A DNA stretch of 64,000 bases from Alisma plantago-aquatica (GCA_963693085.1 OY856409.1:301149558-301213557), one strand, 5' to 3'. Positions 12,213-23,202 are shown, counted from the stretch's first letter. The notes: generated by a model not told the origin, from the letters alone. A program made the numbers and translations.

Positions 12213-12654
12213 AATGCGGCGGTGAATACAGTAGATAGGAGAGAGGTCATAGATTTAGACATATTAGAAAGAACCCTAAAAAGTCAAAAATTAGTGTCGT
12301 GGATTCCGATTTCAGGCGACGGGTGAGCCCAAAGAAAATCATAGTCGACCCGTCTCTGCCTAAATGAGGCATGCGCCCAATGGGCTCAACCGGCCCCGCC
12401 CATAGACCCATTTAGAACCATATTTTTGGGTTGGGTCAAGGCGGGGTGGGCCTGGTCGAGGTAGGAAAATTTCCAATCCTAGCCGCAATATCCCTGACAA
12501 ATCAACTAGCCAAGGCTGATGGTATCATATCGCTTCCCGGTCCCAAAAGTGCCACAAAAATGGTCGATTTTATCGTCTTCATGCTCCAATAGGTCGGCAT
12601 ACAACGTGTAGTCCCAAGTACATGGCCGCCATCTTCATTCATCACGTTCAAAAT

Positions 12655-12955
12655 TAGCGACTACATGTCGTGTAGTAGAAGTACGAGCTTGTAGCTTAGA
12701 AAGTCTGCCACATTGTCTTCAACATCTTACATGTCATGTCAACATTCCGCACGACATATTGCTTAAAGTCTGCCACCTTCGATCAAGAGTGCGACACGCT
12801 GTGTCAGAATTCTACATGGATGTTGCTAGAAGTCTGTCAGCTTTGGTCAAGAGTGCAACATGTCTTGTCAGCGTTCCCCATGACATGTCTGAAGAAGTCT
12901 GTCTTTTTAATCCAAGTCATACATGTCTTGCTATTCAACATGTCGTGTCTTTCCT
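12655..12955 (+). repeat. Array of paired palindromes (ACATGTCGTGT type), ~64-bp period
   Basis: Eleven-base words close to ACATGTCGTGT occur near 12663, 12729, 12749, 12795, 12814, 12859, 12879, 12921 and 12939. From 12729 they come in pairs 18-20 bp apart, and pairs repeat every 62-66 bp with AAGTCTG(C/T)CA and AAGAGTGC between. The same architecture is seen at 26033..26480 in another LTR element. Function unknown. Confidence 0.75.
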
Positions 12956-13130
12956 TCATCAAAGTCAACTTTGGTCTTCAGTGTGCTTCCGCAATCATCT
13001 TCTCCGTTAAAGCAACATGGGAAACCCTTGAGAGCCGTCAATCTATCCAAGGAACTCTTCTTGAGGTCTACAATCATGAGGAACTATTCGGTCCTACCCT
13101 TTTGGGACTTCATTCCCCTTGGTTGTTGTT

Positions 13131-13687
13131 TAGTGTTTCAAAAAAAGGCCGCACGGACCGCATAAGCGGCCTGCATATACTTACCCGCTTATAAGGCCGA
13201 TTAGTCAGCGATTTTTAGATAGACATTTGTTATCTCGGCCCAAACTAGATTATATTTTTATTGATAACATTTTCTTGATGTACTATTTCGTTGTATGTTG
13301 TGTACACAAGACGCATGCTTATTTAAAGTTTGTTATTTTGGAACTCTTGGACATGCATGCATTTTTTGTATGATTTGGTTAGTATTGATTGTTATCTATT
13401 TGTGTTAAACCATTTTGTGCATGCTTCATTGAAGTTTATGTTTAAATGACTCTAGAATGCATTTAGAATGGTGCTTTACTTTTTATTGAAACTTTATATT
13501 TGAATCTATCTCAAATTTTAGGGTCTAAATATGTAATGAACTAATTAAATATGAAAATGTGCGATTACTTTATATATACTAATTAATTATTAAAAAAAAT
13601 CAAAACCGCATATACTCCCCGCATACCGCATATACTCTATAAGCTGACCTCTCCGCACGCATAACGCATACCACTTTTTAAAACTAT
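13131..13687. mobile_element. Probable MULE-like MITE (AGTGTT...GCGG termini)
   Basis: The left end TAGTGTTTCAAAAAAAGGCC and the reverse complement of the right end CATAGTTTTAAAAAGTGG form a degenerate inverted repeat. Both are followed by GC-rich words built from CCGCATA and GCGG; the centre is AT-rich. The terminus matches the family seen at 19355 and 34606. I could not find a convincing target duplication, so the borders are approximate. Confidence 0.5.
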
Positions 13688-15003
13688 GTTCCATATGGTG
13701 CTTGCGGCTAGCTGCTATGTCCCTCTTTCTTCTCCAAATCAACTAGAACATGGGGTGGTTGTCAACAACCTTTGATTGCAGCAGATTGTGGCTTCAACAA
13801 AGAAGGTACGGAGGGTTGTTTCCCCACTTAAATTAAACATGCTATGTGGCCCTAGAAGGTCACGGGCATAGGTACTCCAAGGAGGGAGCATTTGGTCATT
13901 CTCCCTAGCTATTGTCGTCAGCAGAGTACTGTAGCATGACCAGTTTTGGTCAACTGTTGTTGTCCAAAATTCAATGTATTTGGTCTGTTCAAGTACATTG
14001 TTGTTGCCAAAGTCAAGTTTGCCTTGCTCATCCCTTCCTCATCCACTCAAGTTCCCCCCCAACCCATGTCCCTACTTGTCACAGGGGCGTTTATCTTTTT
14101 TTTTGTCCACCCCAACCACTCTCGTCGTCTCTCTGTGGTAGGGGTGGACAGGAGACATAGAGGAGATGAGAAGAGAAGAATTGAGTATCAGGAGAAGAGG
14201 AGATGAAGAGCCAGGGGAGAAGGAATTTCTACAATTTCACATCATGCAGGTTGTCTACATCTTAGAGCTTCAAGTTGTCCATGAGTCTCCAGATTTCATA
14301 TTTCAAGGCAGATGTCAAGTCTCGTTGTTTAGCTTCCGAGATGCCATCCACTGTTGTTCTCTGCCCAACATCAAGGCAAGAAGATTTTCGCCATGAGGGT
14401 TGTCTCCGGCTTCATTTGTTTGCAACGTCAGGGGCATCTATCATCCTTGGCTACATCCTCGTCATCACAATCAGGAGACACATCAGCCATTTAGCATAAG
14501 AGTTGTCTTGGAGTATGGCCGCATTCTGATCCCGCACACCAATCCTTTGTAGATAATCATTCACCCAGCTTCATCATCAAAGTTTCCAAATTGTTGTTTG
14601 TGTCTTGTCAAGCATGTTGGCCATCAACTGCATCATTGTCTCCTTGCAGCACAGATTCGTCATTTAGCTTCAGCCACAATATTACCCAATTGATGATTCA
14701 GTCTCCATATCAATCTGCATGTTCTTCCATACATACTCTAGATGCAAGCTCTAACATTGTCGAAGTTCCAACTTTCTCAGCTCCACCGCTAATCCAGTGA
14801 TTATCAAGGGAAGCTGAAAGAAGTAAAAGTCTATCAAAGATGTCAAGAATGTCAAAGAGTCAAAGTCCGAGGAGAGAAAATTAAGGGGGAGTGCACATCT
14901 CGTGCAGAGTCTATCTTCATTTTTGTGCTCTTTTTGTTTAAGTTTGTTTTGTCTATGTCCAAGCTGATCATGTGATTCTCCCATGCTCCAATTTGCAGGG
15001 GAG
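13688..15003 (+). other. 3' internal region of the LARD-like element with polypurine tract
   Basis: Non-coding internal DNA. The stretch at 14880-15003 (GGGGGAGTGCAC near 14885, then CAGGGGAG directly before the LTR) resembles the 3' leader and polypurine tract of plant LTR elements. No gag or pol similarity is visible in any frame. Confidence 0.55.
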
Positions 15004-15193
15004 TGTTAGAAGTAAAAAGGAGATATTTAGTCATGTAATATAAGTTTGAGTCTATAAGTCCATAAGATAAGTCCATTGAGTTAGTCGGTCCATCAAGTCT
15101 CAGGTTTTGGTGTCCCCCTCTCCTATATATAGGAGAGGGTCTCTCTTATATCTAACACATTCTGGATATATCGCCTACTCATTATTTATAACA
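15004..15193 (+). repeat. 3' LTR of the LARD-like element
   Basis: Starts TGTTAGAAGTAAAAAGGAGA, ends TTTATAACA. It is 190 bp versus 191 bp for the 5' LTR, with roughly 30-odd differences and small indels. Confidence 0.85.
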
Positions 15194-15199
15194 GTTGCG

Positions 15200-15560
15200 A
15201 ATTGGAGCATTTATCGGTCTGTGTTGCATGTGTCCATACTATCTTAGGCCACCCTCATATATATTGTCATTGATACTCGGCACCCGCACTTTGTTCATAA
15301 TATTGGCATTTCTCAAGTGATATTTGCTTGTCTTTCCAAACATCCATCTCAACATGCACATCTCAGGCACAGCCACATTCATCTTGTTGAGACTTTATAT
15401 CTTCACCATCCAATATTAGCTCCCACTTCACTTGGTCGGTCATATAGTTGTGCTATAATACTTATTATATAAGATACCTTTCCCAAGAGTTCTTTTCAAA
15501 TAGCCTTTAGTATACATGATTGCTTCTGGATACCTTGGACAAGTCTTTCTCATGACACGA
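15200..15560 (-). pseudogene. LINE 3' fragment (ORF2 C-terminal region)
   Basis: On the minus strand, frames read MLRWMFGKTSKYHLRNANI and VPSINDNIYEGGLR, matching MLRWMCGKTRKDRLRNDYI and SSIEDKLCEGHLRW of the LINE at 8896..10694. It is an isolated, interrupted fragment lying between the LARD-like 3' LTR and the Copia 5' LTR. Confidence 0.75.
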
Positions 15561-15645
15561 CTAGCCACATTTAAAGCTGCTAATATATAGGGGCCTACTT
15601 GTAATTATATAAAGTCAGGGACCTGTGTGTTAAGTATGTACAAAC

Positions 15646-15648
<3 letters not shown>

Positions 15649-15707
<59 letters not shown>

Positions 15708-15708
15708 C
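15649..15708 (+). repeat. (GT)n(TA)n microsatellite in the Copia 5' LTR
   Basis: About 23 GT units followed by about six TA units. It lies within the presumed LTR upstream of the primer-binding site. Confidence 0.95.
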
Positions 15709-15762
15709 ACAACCCGACATACAATTATGTCTAGGGTTTCTTTCAATCGGATGTCTCTAACA

Positions 15763-15774
15763 TGGTATCAGAGC
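15763..15774 (+). other. Primer-binding site of the outer Copia
   Basis: TGGTATCAGAGC, the exact complement of the 3' end of plant initiator Met-tRNA, lies immediately after the LTR end ...TCTCTAACA. Confidence 0.92.
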
Positions 15775-16379
15775 ACGGTTGTAAAACCCTAATCAATCCA
15801 GGGAACAACAGTAGCTGTCAACATATACAGTGCAATACTGTAGCACGACGGTCACTAAAGCGGCTCCTGCTCCTCGTCAAAGGAGTGTTCGTCAAAGGCA
15901 AGACTTGGGGTGGGTCCCTCTACCCCAGCGGCCTTGAGGTGTCTTCCTCCTGCTGCTGCGCTTATCCTAGGGCCAATTCTGTCCTTGTTTTTCAGCTTCA
16001 GCAACAGCAGCAACTACTGCTCATGTTGGCAGACCTTTTCGGAGGGTGTAAGGGCGTCACTTCCCCTCCTTTCCTTGCTCTAGTAGAGCGCCCTAACCCC
16101 TAGAATCAGTGTGTGGGGTCGTCCTTTACATCTACAGAAAGAAAGAGGGTTGAAGACCTCTTCTCCTATAGTTGATATATTGCAGGTTACTATAGCGGTT
16201 ACCTTCTTTGCACAATTTCAGCAGGAGCTATCACCGTCTGCTCCAGTTTCGGTCCACTGTTGGTCCAGTTGTCCCTCTGGTCCACCAAATCAATTTGATT
16301 TCTTCTTCGTCTTGTTGAAGTCATGGCAAAGGAGTTAGCAGCTACTGCTGTCCCGTCCACTACTATCACTATTCAGATC

Positions 16380-17463
16380 ATGCAATCACCAACCAAAAGT
16401 TGAACGATAAGAACTTTGCTCAGTGGAGTAGGAACGTGAAGATATTCTTTAAAGGCAAAGGACGCATCAAACACCTAACTGCAGAACCACCTACAGATCC
16501 TACTGTGCTTGAACAATGGGAACAACATGATGTGAATCTCTTAAATATGTAGTGGAACAGCATGGAGCCGGAGATAGCAGACATGACAAATCACTTTGAG
16601 ACATGCAAGTCATTGTGGGATCATTTTCAAGTTATGTACTCCAATAATGTCTTTCACATGTATGATATGACGGTAGAACTATATGGGCTACAACAAGGAG
16701 ACAAGTCGTTGACACAATACTATGAAGAAGTAACGCGCTTGGCTGATGACCTACACAAGTTACTCCCTATGTCCACAAGTCTCCAGGAGATGCAGAAGCA
16801 ACGTGATCAAATGACGGTGATTAAATTTCTAGCTGGACTTTGTCGTGAGTATGAGGGCGTCCGAAGTATAGATTTTGACTGGAGTTGAGATTCCATCTTT
16901 GGCAAATGCCTACTCACGTGTTTCACATGCATTCTTAGAGCAACACACAGTCTCTCCCAGTCAGTCACCAGGTCACACCCAATCTACCAGAGATACTGCT
17001 CCCAGAGGACATGGTCATGATAGAGGTTTCTCTAGAGGAGGATCTGGTGTTGGTCGTGGTGCACCCCATCAATGCCCAGAATGTGTTCACTGTGGCAGAA
17101 AAGGGCATACCAAAGACAGTTGTTATGAGCAACATGGGGTTTCCCAGTAAGAGCGCCAACATGGTGGCTGCGAAGACTTCTTACGAGAAGGTGAATCATC
17201 AGGTGTCTTTGTCTGAAGAGTACTCTCAACTGATGTGTCTTCGTGCTTCTCAATAGGCATCTTCAGTTATAGCCTCTATAGCATAGAGATCCAATCCATC
17301 AACTTGTATCTCTCAAGCTTCTTGTGCATCGTCATCAAAGTCAGATTGGGTCCTTAATTCAGGTGCAACTGACCACATCACGGGTTTATATGAGATGTTC
17401 ACCACCTACACGCATAAACCCAACCCGCCTGGTGTCACCCTTGCAGATGGCCATGTTGCATCT
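16380..17463 (+). pseudogene. Outer Copia gag and protease start, broken
   Basis: gag begins with KLNDKNFAQWSRNVK (~16395), the conserved start of plant Copia Gag. An in-frame TAG at 16550-16552 separates it from the body (16562..16888), which contains SLWDHFQVMY and LTQYYEEVTRLADDL. A frameshift near 16880 leads to a segment (to 17150) with the CX2CX4HX4C zinc knuckle CVHCGRKGHTKDSC. The protease start (~17343) reads DWVLNSGATDHITGLYE, where the catalytic DSG aspartate is replaced by asparagine. Coding is cut at 17463 by insertion of the inner Copia. Confidence 0.85.
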
Positions 17464-17623
17464 TCTAGAGAGAAAGGGAATTGTTTATTCAGTGAGTAAA
17501 ACAGGTTACAGGATAGTCTCTAATATAGCTGAGAGTAGAGACATAAGTACAAGTGAGCAATATGGGACTAAAAGTAAAACAGTAAAACAACAAGTAATAA
17601 CACAGTAACACAGTATATCTATA
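17464..17623 (-). repeat. 3' LTR of the inner Copia
   Basis: 160 bp. In element sense it starts TATAGATATACTGTG and ends CTCTCTAGA. The polypurine tract GCTTGAGGGGGAG directly precedes it at 17624-17636, which fixes the LTR start as TA rather than the usual TG. Confidence 0.9.
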
Positions 17624-17636
17624 CTCCCCCTCAAGC
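17624..17636 (-). other. Polypurine tract of the inner Copia
   Basis: In element sense GCTTGAGGGGGAG immediately upstream of the 3' LTR, the expected plus-strand primer site. Confidence 0.8.
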
Positions 17637-17678
17637 TGGAGTGTAGATGTCAAACAAGCCCAGCTTGTTAATCAAAGT

Positions 17679-19340
17679 CTAAAACCGAGCTTTAGGCAAG
17701 ATCTTGGTGAAGATATCTGCAAGTTGCTTGTCAGTGCCAATGTATGGAGTGCAGATATGTCCAGACAGAACTTTCTCCCGAGCAAAATGGCAATCAACCT
17801 CAATATGCTGCATGTGTTCATGAAACGTGGGGTTGCTTGCAATAAAAATCGAGGCTTTGTTGTCACATAACATAGGAATGGGACTAGAATAAGCAATGTC
17901 AAACTCTTGAAGAAGGCCACGGACCCACAGAAGCTCACATGTAGTATGAGCCATGGCTCTATATTTGGCCTCGGCACTGGATCTAGCAACCACAGTTTGC
18001 TTTTTGCTCCACCAGGTGACTAGGTTGCCTCCCACAAAGGTACAGTATCCAGAAGTGGACTTTCGATCAGATCGACTTCATGCATAGTCGGAATCAGAAA
18101 ATCCAGATAGATTGCAATGGCCATGCTTTTTATACAGAAGACCTTTCCCTGGCGAGCTTTTAAGGTATCATAGGATGTGACACATAGCGTCCCAGTGGCA
18201 CTGTCGGGGTTTATCAAGGTACCGGCTTATGAATCCCACAGCAGCTGCTAGGTCAGCCCTAGTGACCGTCAGGTAGATAAGCTTGCCTACTAGCCTTCGA
18301 AACTGGTGACGATCATCATAAGGTAGAGAGCTATCATCATCCCAATCCATGTTGGGATCTAGAGGAGTGTTGGCTGGCTTGCAGCCCAGCATGCCGGTTT
18401 CCTGCAATAAATCCAGAACATATTTTCTTCGTGAAAGACAGATTCCTGCAGATGATCTGGCAACTTCAATACCTAGAAAATATCGCAGTTTGTCAAGATC
18501 CTTGGTGATGAAGTGTTGTGCCAAATAATGTTTGGTTGCCTGGATGCCCGCAGTATCACTGCCAGATAAAACAATATCATCTACATATACAATCAAAATA
18601 ACAAGCCCTGCTGCTGACTTACGAATAAATACAGAATGATCAGATTGTGATCATTGAAAGCCAAAAGTAATTAAGATCTGACTGAGTTTATCAAACCAGG
18701 CACGCGGGCTCTGCTTAAGACCATAGATGGTCTTTCTGAGTTTACATATTTTGAAGGCAGACTCCCCCTGAGCAACAAATCCCGGCGGTTGCTCCATGTA
18801 TACCTCCTCCTGAAGATCTCCATAGAGAAAAGCGTTTTTGACATCAAGTTGATACAGAGGCCAGTCTTTATTTACAACAATAGAAATCAGAATACAAACA
18901 GAATTCAGGCATGCAACTGGAGAAAATGTCTCAAAGTAGTCAACACCGTATGTCTGTGTGTAACCTTTTGCAACTAATCTGACTTTCAGGCGTTCAATGG
19001 TACCATCCGGTTGATATTTAATAGTAAATATCCAGCGGCAGCCAACGATATGGCATGAAGAGGGACGATCAACCAGATCCCAGGTGTGACGATCACAGAG
19101 TGCATGCATTTCTTGCTCCATAGCATGTTTCCAGGCAGGAATGTGAAGAGCCTCTTCGGCTGATTTAGGAATTGTCACAGCAAACAAAACAGAATTGAAG
19201 CAAGCAAAGCTACCACAGAGATTGTCAGATGAACAAAAATGACTGATAGGATGCTTAGTACATGATCGAACGCCTTTTTGTAAACTGATAGGAAGATCCA
19301 GGTCAAAAAATACCTCAGTGGATGGTGGATCAACCGCAGA
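17679..19340 (-). pseudogene. Inner Copia reverse transcriptase and RNase H, broken
   Basis: From 19340 leftward: the Copia RT start (WKHAMEQEMHALCDRHTWDLV, then GCRWIFTIKYQPDGTIERLK, RLVAKGYTQTYGVDYFETFSP, LDVKNAFLYGDLQEEVYMEQ, YGLKQSPRAWF), a stop near 18655, then IVYVDDIVLSG with an intact YVDD box at ~18590, YFLGIEVARS and RRLVGKLIYLTVTRADL. After further frame changes RNase H follows: ARSSAEAKYRAMAHTTCEL, LCDNKASIFIASNPTFHEH and LADIFTKILP (17679..18035). Catalytic residues are mostly present, but the frame is interrupted at least three times, so no full polymerase is made. Confidence 0.92.
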
Positions 19341-19354
19341 CGCAGGAGTTGGTT

Positions 19355-20154
19355 AGTGTTGTCAAGGCGCTAGGCAAGGCTGCCCAAACTAGGCGCCCAG
19401 CCCAGTATGTGCATTATATGGGTGTCTAAGGCCTTTTAAGCCTAAATTAAGTCATTTAAAGGATAAATTAGCATGAATCAAGTCTGGATTTGGTCGAATT
19501 AGATTAGCTTGAGTCAATTTATGGCTGAAATAGGTCTGATTTAGGCAAAATCAGGCCAAATTTTGGAAAATTAGGGAAAACATGTTTGATTTGGGCCAAA
19601 TTGGTAAGTCATAAAATCACTTCCTCATATGTTTGTTGTTTTTGCTTCTTTTTCTTTTCTTTTTTTATCCTTTCTCCTGCATTTTAGTCCTTAATCCTAC
19701 TGCTGCTGCGTTTTTTTTTTAGTTATTCCTCCTATATCCCCTCCTACTCCGAAATCCTACTACTGTTGTGTTTTTTTTATTCTGTTTTCTTCAAATCCTC
19801 TTTTACATCACCCATGCTTCGTAATGTTGATGATGTTGTACTTTCTACTTTCCTCTTTTACATCACCCTTTTTCCCTGCTTTCTTTTCTAAGTCTCCTGC
19901 TCCAATTGTTGTTGCAGGCTTGTTGATATTACTTCCCCTTTTTCTTCCTATTCCCATCTCCTGCTACTGCTGTCATAACCTCATTCTGCCCTCTTTTTAT
20001 GTTTCCTATATGGTATTATATGTAGTATATATGTATAACAAGAATCAAATTAACATACTGAAAAAGATACAAAATATAAAAAACGCCCAGAACAGCCTAG
20101 GCGGGCTAGGCGCCCCTTGGGAAATGCTGACCGCCTAGCCGCCTTGACAACCAT
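19355..20154. mobile_element. MULE-like MITE inside the inner Copia pol
   Basis: An 800-bp element. The left end is AGTGTTGTCAAGGCGCTAGG; the reverse complement of the right end is ATGGTTGTCAAGGCGGCTAG. It is flanked by GGAGTTGGTT (19345-19354) and GGAGTTGATT (20155-20164), a 9-10-bp target duplication with one mismatch, typical of Mutator-like elements. No transposase is encoded. It separates Copia integrase from RT and so is younger than the inner Copia insertion. Confidence 0.88.
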
Positions 20155-21110
20155 GGAGTTGATTCGGTCGGGGCTTCAGAAGCATTGTGGTCCTTTGACC
20201 TGCGCTGATAGACTTGCAATGGGCGTTCTTTAGGCACATCAGGAGACGGTATATCCTCAACAATCACCGGTAACGGTGTGGTAGCCATAATATCAGCAGA
20301 CAATGTTGTGCCATCAATAGAATAGTAAGGCATATGCTCAAAAAAGGTCACATCCGCACTAACAAACCACTGTTTTTTAATAGGATCAAAACAGCAGTAG
20401 CCTTTTTGCGTACGGGAATATCCCAGAAAAACACATTTGACCGAGTGAGCATCAAGTTTGGTGAGCCCAGGGCAGATTTTTCACAAAACAAGTACTCCCA
20501 AAGATGCGTGGAGGCAGAGAGAATAAGGGTTTATCAGGAAACAAAATGGCATACGGGACCTGATTTGTCAAAACAGAGGAAGGCGTGCGATTGATGAGAT
20601 AGCAAGCCGTAGAGACAGCTTCGGGCCAGAAATTATGGGGTACTTTGTAGTGTATGAGAAGAGTGCGAGCAACCTCAAGTAAGTGACGTTTTTTTCGTTC
20701 AGTGACGCCATTTTGTTGAGGAGTGTAAGGGCAAGTGGTCTGATGTATGGTTCCTCGGGCAGCACAAAAGGAGGTAACAGATTGTTGCATGAACTCAAGT
20801 GCATTATCAGTACGAAAAAATTTAATAGGTCGGTTAAATTGGGTGTGAATTTCAGCAAAGAAGGTACAAATAGTATCCAACACAGTATCTCGACCTTTAA
20901 GTAAAAACATCCATGTGGTGCGAGAATAATCATCAATAAAGGTCATAAAATATTTCACACCCGAGTGACTTGATACGGAGCACGGTCCCCAAATATCAGC
21001 ATGAACAATGTCAAAAATTTCTTTAGAAGCAATAACTTTCTTAGCGGGAAAAACAGACCGAGTTTGTTTGCCTAAAACACAAGCTTCACATGTAAAGTGT
21101 TCTCAGATAA
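20155..21110 (-). pseudogene. Inner Copia integrase, broken
   Basis: The catalytic core reads HADIWGP at ~21000, MTFIDDYSRTTWMFLL (20958 leftward), FFRTDNALEF, then TPQQNGVTERKKRHLLEVAR with the catalytic Glu, and AVSTACYLINRTPSSVL. A frame change near 20455 leads to the C-terminal part (20351 leftward: VTFFEHMPYYS). A one-base frameshift at ~21110 separates the core from the upstream zinc-binding part. D, D and E are all present, but the MITE at 19355..20154 and the frameshifts end the frame. Confidence 0.92.
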
Positions 21111-22235
21111 AGTAGGAAATAAATGCTTTAATTTGGTAGCAGATGGATAACCCAGGCGAAAGTGCCACTGTAGTCCCGTCACTGAAGCGGATAGCATAGC
21201 AGAAGCAGCAGGAGGTCCATCCAGATAATACAGCCCATCTGGTCCTTCACGGCCCGAACCAATCCTCGTCTTCATGCAGAGATCCTTCAAAACACAGCCA
21301 GAAGGATCAAATTTAACATAGCACTTGAGTTGTTTTATCATCTTACTGACTGACAACAGATTAACAGGAAACTTTGGAATATATAAAACAGAATGCAATT
21401 GCAGTTTTTGTGAAATAGGAACCGTGTCAGTGCCATGAACTGCAGTTTTGGAGCCATTTGCAACAGTAACAGATGATATAGTAGTAGTTTTATTTAGAGC
21501 AAAAAATAGATGAAGATCACCAGCCATATGAGTGGATGCACCCGAGTCAATGCACCACTGTTTGTTACCAGATGATGGAGAAGCGAGCATGGCAGAGGGT
21601 CCTGGTGTAGACGAGGATGGCAGCTGTATGAGACGCTCCTGGAACATCTTCTCGAACTCAGAACGTAACCATTTCGCATTTGCAGGAGCAGCAGGTGCGT
21701 CAGCAGTAGAGTCAGTAGCAGTTTCTGTAGCCGCTTGGTTAGCCCAAGCGGGCTTGCCGTGCTTAATCCAGCATCGATCTTCAGTATGATTGTCCCGGCC
21801 ACACCAGTTGCAGTAGCGAGGGCCGGGAGGAGCACCACGTCCAAGAGCAGATGATCCTCGACCTCCCGAGGGAGGAGGGCGACCGCCACGGCCACGACCG
21901 CGACCATGGCCACGGCCAGAATCAACAGAGCGAGCAATAAGCGCAGGGTGCTCAACAGCAGGAGTAGGAGTCATAGACGGCAGGCGTTGGACTCGTTTAA
22001 GAACATCCTGAAGGGTAGGTAGCGGATCACTTGATAGGATCTGGTCAACCACACCAGAAAACAAGGCAGGAAGAGCAACCAAAAACTGAACAAGTTGCAG
22101 TTCGTTGTGATGCTTCTGGGCAATTTTGATATCCGTCGTCAAGGGGTGGTAGAGTTCAAACTCATTCCACATAGTCGAGCATTGATTGTAGAAGTCATCA
22201 ATGGAAGTGTCAGGGGAGAACTCCTTTTTAGCCAA
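21072..22235 (-). pseudogene. Inner Copia gag C-half, protease and integrase N-terminus
   Basis: A 387-codon frame. Order: gag body (DDFYNQCSTMWNEFELYHPL, residues ~10-30), an RG-rich basic stretch (~107-135), the zinc knuckle CNWCGRDNHTEDRC (CX2CX4HX4C, ~143-156), the aspartic protease site CIDSGASTHMAGD (~232) and ILNLLSV-type PVNLLSVSKMI, then the GAG-pre-integrase motif LQWHFRLGYPSATKLKHLFP near the end. The frame stops at 21072 because of an indel. The protease DSG is intact here, unlike the outer Copia. Confidence 0.93.
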
Positions 22236-22295
22236 GTTTTTGAAAAATTCAAAAACTCACTTAGGATTCTCCTGATGAGAGTAGACGTGGGACAG

Positions 22296-22598
22296 TTAAT
22301 CCCACATAGTCTTAGCATCATGAAGGCAGAGAAGAGATTGGCTGATCTGGGGCTTGGTATTGTTGAGGATCCAAGACATGACGCCGGAGTCATCCTTGGA
22401 CCATTGTGCATAGCTTTGTCTGGTTTTATCATCCGCATCAACAGTAGGAACAGCAGGAGGCTCCGCCGTAAGATGGTGATACCGGCCTTGTGCTATGACA
22501 TATAGAACAAACGACGCCGACCACAAATGATAGTTGGAGTTGCCGTCGAGCTTCACTGTGGTGACACACAGAGAGCGAGGTGGCTCAGATAAGGCCAT
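22296..22598 (-). pseudogene. Inner Copia gag N-terminus
   Basis: A 100-codon frame starting MALSEPPRSLCVTTVKLDG, followed by NYHLWSASFVLYVIAQGRYH and WSKDDSGVMSWILNNTKPQI, the conserved N-terminal Gag region. It ends in a stop right after KTMWD; the rest of gag resumes at 22235 in another frame after two in-frame stops. Confidence 0.9.
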
Positions 22599-22879
22599 GG
22601 CAGAGGCAGTAGCTGGTGCAGCAACAGAGTAGATCAGAGACCCACAAAGGAGCAGATAACAGCAGTAGGGATCTGACGAGTCAGATCAGAAAACCCGTAT
22701 AGGGCAGAATATGCATATATATAGAGAAACCTACGCCGTCATGAAAAAAGCTCAATGTTCCTTCATGAGGCGCAGGCAGAGAAGACGGTGAGACGAAAGA
22801 CTCTCAACTTAGACGGCCAGTGGATGCCCGAACTTGGATACGAAGATCACCCGGACGTAGAGAAGAGAAGAGGTAAAAA

Positions 22880-23165
22880 CCAGTGGCAGCCGGAGCAGGG
22901 ATGGGAAGAGGAGGCGAAGGGGAGGAGGTGGAGGGAAGGAGGAGGGGCAGGAGGGTGGCTGCGGGGAAGAGGAGGGAGGGGAGGGGTGGCGGCGGCTGGG
23001 AAGAGGAGGGAGGGGGTGGCGGTGGGGAAGAGGAGGGAGGGGGTGGCGGCTAGAAAGGAGAGGAGGAGGGGGGTTGGCGGCGGGAAGGGGAGGAGGGGGT
23101 GGCGCCTGGGGGTGGGAGGGCAGCGGCGGGGGGGGAGGGGGGGTCGTCTCACGTCATTTCGGACA
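22880..23165 (+). repeat. GC-rich purine minisatellite in the inner Copia leader
   Basis: The plus strand repeats GGAAGAGGAGGGAGGGGGTG-like units of about 25-40 bp at ~22970-23070 with many runs of three or more G, ending in a nine-G run. On the element sense strand this is a C-rich leader between the primer-binding site and gag. Base composition contrasts sharply with its AT-rich surroundings. Long reading frames across it on both strands are compositional. Confidence 0.85.
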
Positions 23166-23186
23166 GGTGGGTGGGGGAAAAAGGAA

Positions 23187-23202
23187 CCTGTTCTTGATAC
23201 CA
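23187..23202 (-). other. Primer-binding site of the inner Copia
   Basis: In element sense TGGTATCAAGAACAGG directly after the LTR end CTCTCTAGA. TGGTATCA matches the initiator Met-tRNA complement; the following bases differ from the usual GAGC. Confidence 0.75.

Larger units (their letters stand above)
10860..12480. mobile_element. hAT-like non-autonomous element with perfect 8-bp target duplication
   Basis: AGCCGCAA occurs exactly at 10852-10859 and 12481-12488, an 8-bp target duplication as made by hAT transposases. The left terminus is CTGGTGATGGCAATGGGC; the reverse complement of the right is AGGATTGGAAATTTTCC, a decayed CAGGGATGGCAA-type inverted repeat. Subterminal DNA on both sides is rich in GGGTTGGGT-type words in inverted orientation (10890-11000 and 12340-12470). 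The inside has no transposase, but carries a 285-bp tandem duplication and a 23-bp perfect inverted repeat. It is nested in the LARD-like element. Confidence 0.85.
8326..15193 (+). mobile_element. Large non-autonomous LTR retrotransposon (LARD-like)
   Basis: A 6.9-kb element bounded by two related LTRs (8326..8516 and 15004..15193, both TG...CA, about 80% identical by eye). The left LTR is followed directly by a primer-binding site and the right is preceded by CAGGGGAG, a short polypurine tract. No gag or pol can be read between them; the inside holds a LINE, a hAT-like element, a MITE and an array of paired palindromes. Without those insertions the core would be about 3 kb, so the element depended on proteins of another. 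No clear 5-bp target duplication remains (GCTTC versus GTTGC). The divergent LTRs indicate an old insertion. Confidence 0.8.

Noticed and set aside
15762..16338. Plus-strand frames between primer-binding site and gag
   Set aside because: They lie in the Copia leader, lack Gag signatures and overlap the primer site.
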